This document shows, piece by piece, positions 62,385-64,000 of a stretch of DNA of 64,000 nucleotides; the stretch's first letter is position 1; each line of letters opens with the position of its first letter. Both the position numbers and the translations under genes were made by a program. Below the pieces are notes generated by a model. The model saw nothing but the letters and a program-made list of their open reading frames with translations. It had not been told where the DNA came from and ran no database searches. Where the stretch lies: positions 620,001 to 684,000 of the forward strand of contig JAOABH010000004.1 in NCBI GenBank assembly GCA_026418455.1, in the 5' to 3' direction. This stretch comes from Hydrogenothermaceae bacterium (GTDB lineage Bacteria; Aquificota; Aquificia; Aquificales; Hydrogenothermaceae).

Positions 62385-62620
62385 AATATTCCTCCGGATA
62401 TAGCATTGACTACTCTTATCTCATCATTTTGGGTTATCTCTTCGTTTTCCTGAACTATCTCACCATTTCTAACCACAAAAGCAAAATCCTTAGAAAGATT
62501 TAAAGCTTTCAGTATATCACCTGCTTTAACTTTATCCTTATCAAACTCTAAAACCTTATTCTGTCCTCTATATTTAACAATTAATCTCAATTTAGCCTCA
62601 CAAACTAAAAATATTTCCAC
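62381..62620 (-). CDS. Ubiquitin-like sulfur carrier (ThiS/MoaD/TtuB family); likely TTG start at 62590
   Basis: RLIVKYRGQNKVLEF...VKAGDILKALNL...VVRNGEIVQENEEITQNDEIRVVNAISGGIF. Confidence 0.82.
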   Translation of the reverse strand: MEIFLVCEAKLRLIVKYRGQNKVLEFDKDKVKAGDILKALNLSKDFAFVVRNGEIVQENEEITQNDEIRVVNAISGGIF

Positions 62621-62624
62621 TTTT

Positions 62625-63362
62625 CTATTTTACCACTACTAAACTAACCAAAATAGAAGCTAAAGCATTTATAAAAACGATTGTATATCCCGTTGGAAGA
62701 TCAAAGTTGTAAGATAGCATAAGAGAGATAAGTATGAGAAATGTGCCGATGAGAGTTGAGTAGAGTAGATGGTTTTTAGAGAACAGTTTAAGGGATATTA
62801 ATGTTGGAGCTATCAGTATAGAAAACACTACAAAAACTCCGGCAAGTTTGACAGAACTTGTTAGGGTTATAGCAAAAAGTATAAAAAAGAGAAAATCTTT
62901 CGTAAATCCAGATAGCCTATTTACTACAAAATACAGTGTAATGCCGACAAATACATATAGAGTCATCACTCTAAATATCTCACTATATCCAGTAAAAAGA
63001 ATATCGTATGCAAGAAGATTATTTAACTCTTCAAGTCCATGAGGAGATTTAGACATTACAATAAAAACTCCAGATATCCCAAGAGCGTATAAAAGTCCAA
63101 TAAAAGCTTCCTGAGTTTCATCACTTCTGTATTGAATATAAGCTATAACAGAAGCTGTAAATACTGCAAAGATTAAGGAAAAAATATAACTGTAAGCTCC
63201 TTCAAATATATAAAGGGAGATGGCAACTCCCAAAGCTGCCATCTGTCCTACTGCTAAATCTGTAAATATGATATTTCTCTTTATTATCTGTAATCCAAAG
63301 TAGCTATGGATAACTAAAAGTACAAAAGAAAGTACTAAAGCTGGAAGTAGTAATTCTATCAC
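62625..63362 (-). CDS. Zinc/manganese ABC transporter permease (ZnuB-like)
   Basis: Multi-TM; HSYFGLQIIKRNIIFTDLAVGQMAALGVAISLYI; VLVVFSILIAPTL-like segment. Confidence 0.9.
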   Translation of the reverse strand: MIELLLPALVLSFVLLVIHSYFGLQIIKRNIIFTDLAVGQMAALGVAISLYIFEGAYSYIFSLIFAVFTASVIAYIQYRSDETQEAFIGLLYALGISGVFIVMSKSPHGLEELNNLLAYDILFTGYSEIFRVMTLYVFVGITLYFVVNRLSGFTKDFLFFILFAITLTSSVKLAGVFVVFSILIAPTLISLKLFSKNHLLYSTLIGTFLILISLMLSYNFDLPTGYTIVFINALASILVSLVVVK

Positions 63363-64000
63363 TGTGTTAATCTCCTAACTATCTCATCAAAAAGTCCGAA
63401 AATATCCTTCACTTCTGGGATAGATCCAACATCATGAGGTAGTATAATCATCCTCACACCAGTTTTTTCTGCTAAAAATTTAGCTGGTTTTTGGGAATGG
63501 TAAACATCTTGGAATATATAATCTAATCCTTGGGATTTAGCAATGTTTATGAGATTTTCAGTATGTTTGGCATTAGGAGGTATTCCAGGAAGAGGTTCTA
63601 ATGTTCCAATCAGATTTAAATTGTATCTCTCTATAAAGTAATCAAAAAGTTTATGGTATCCTACGACTTTTTTCCCTTTAAGTATAGACAGTTTTTCATT
63701 CCACTCTTTTAACTTCTTTTTCCATCTCTCTTTAAAGTCTGTGTTATTACTCTCGTAAAATTTACAGTTAGAAACATCTAACCTACAGAGTTTGTTTGTT
63801 ATAACATCAGCTATAACTGGAATGTTGTAAGGATCTAAATGGAAGTGTGGGTTTCCTTCGGGATGGACATCTCCCATAGATCTTGATACAGTTTCAGGTT
63901 TCTGTATGAGATTTACAAATTGAGATAGATCTAAGAATCCGGAGGAAGATGGATTAATTTTAGGATTACTTGCTTGATTTATAAGTGGTAGAAGCCAGCC
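63359..64000 (-). CDS. Zinc/manganese ABC transporter substrate-binding protein (ZnuA-like), 5' part beyond right edge
   Basis: Frame open to 64000 (GWLLPLINQASNPKINPSSSGFLDLSQFVNLIQKPETVSRSMGDVHPEGNPHFHLDPYN...VVGYHKLFDYF). Confidence 0.9.
   Translation of the reverse strand, partial: GWLLPLINQASNPKINPSSSGFLDLSQFVNLIQKPETVSRSMGDVHPEGNPHFHLDPYNIPVIADVITNKLCRLDVSNCKFYESNNTDFKERWKKKLKEWNEKLSILKGKKVVGYHKLFDYFIERYNLNLIGTLEPLPGIPPNAKHTENLINIAKSQGLDYIFQDVYHSQKPAKFLAEKTGVRMIILPHDVGSIPEVKDIFGLFDEIVRRLTQ

Overview
This is a 64 kb, AT-rich, gene-dense bacterial chromosomal window. Protein character (stand-alone PolA without a 5'-3' exonuclease domain, NurA, futalosine-pathway MqnA, scattered biosynthetic genes in mixed operons) suggests the Aquificales, probably Hydrogenothermaceae (Sulfurihydrogenibium/Persephonella-like). 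That assignment is inference; no search was run. Most content is housekeeping: pyrD, recO, polA, mrcA, trpB, rpoD-dnaG, argS, murA, prmC, gltX, polX, trpC, uppP, nrdR, hemL, ntrBC-like, metG, nadE, truB, folC, lgt, def, rpe, ttuA-like, znuAB. I saw no rRNA, tRNA, IS element, prophage or CRISPR array. Main observations: (1) a Cu+-ATPase (copA-like) gene split exactly after its HMA domain by a -1 frame change at an A9 run, with no usable start codon for the downstream part, so a candidate programmed frameshift or transcriptional slippage; (2) a single ORF fusing MqnA (chorismate dehydratase) to MnmC2-type tRNA methyltransferase; (3) a VapBC-like toxin-antitoxin module inserted in an operon between perfect 23-bp direct repeats that carry the SD and start of rpe; (4) a ubiquitin-like sulfur carrier whose Gly-Gly codons (GGAGGA) are also the Shine-Dalgarno of the overlapping ttuA-like gene and whose C-terminus is GG-Ile-Phe instead of GG; (5) a pseudo-receiver protein with an internal SD-ATG exactly at the start of its C-terminal coiled-coil domain; (6) all five convergent gene junctions abut or overlap (gap +1 to -14 nt), leaving no intergenic room for terminators.
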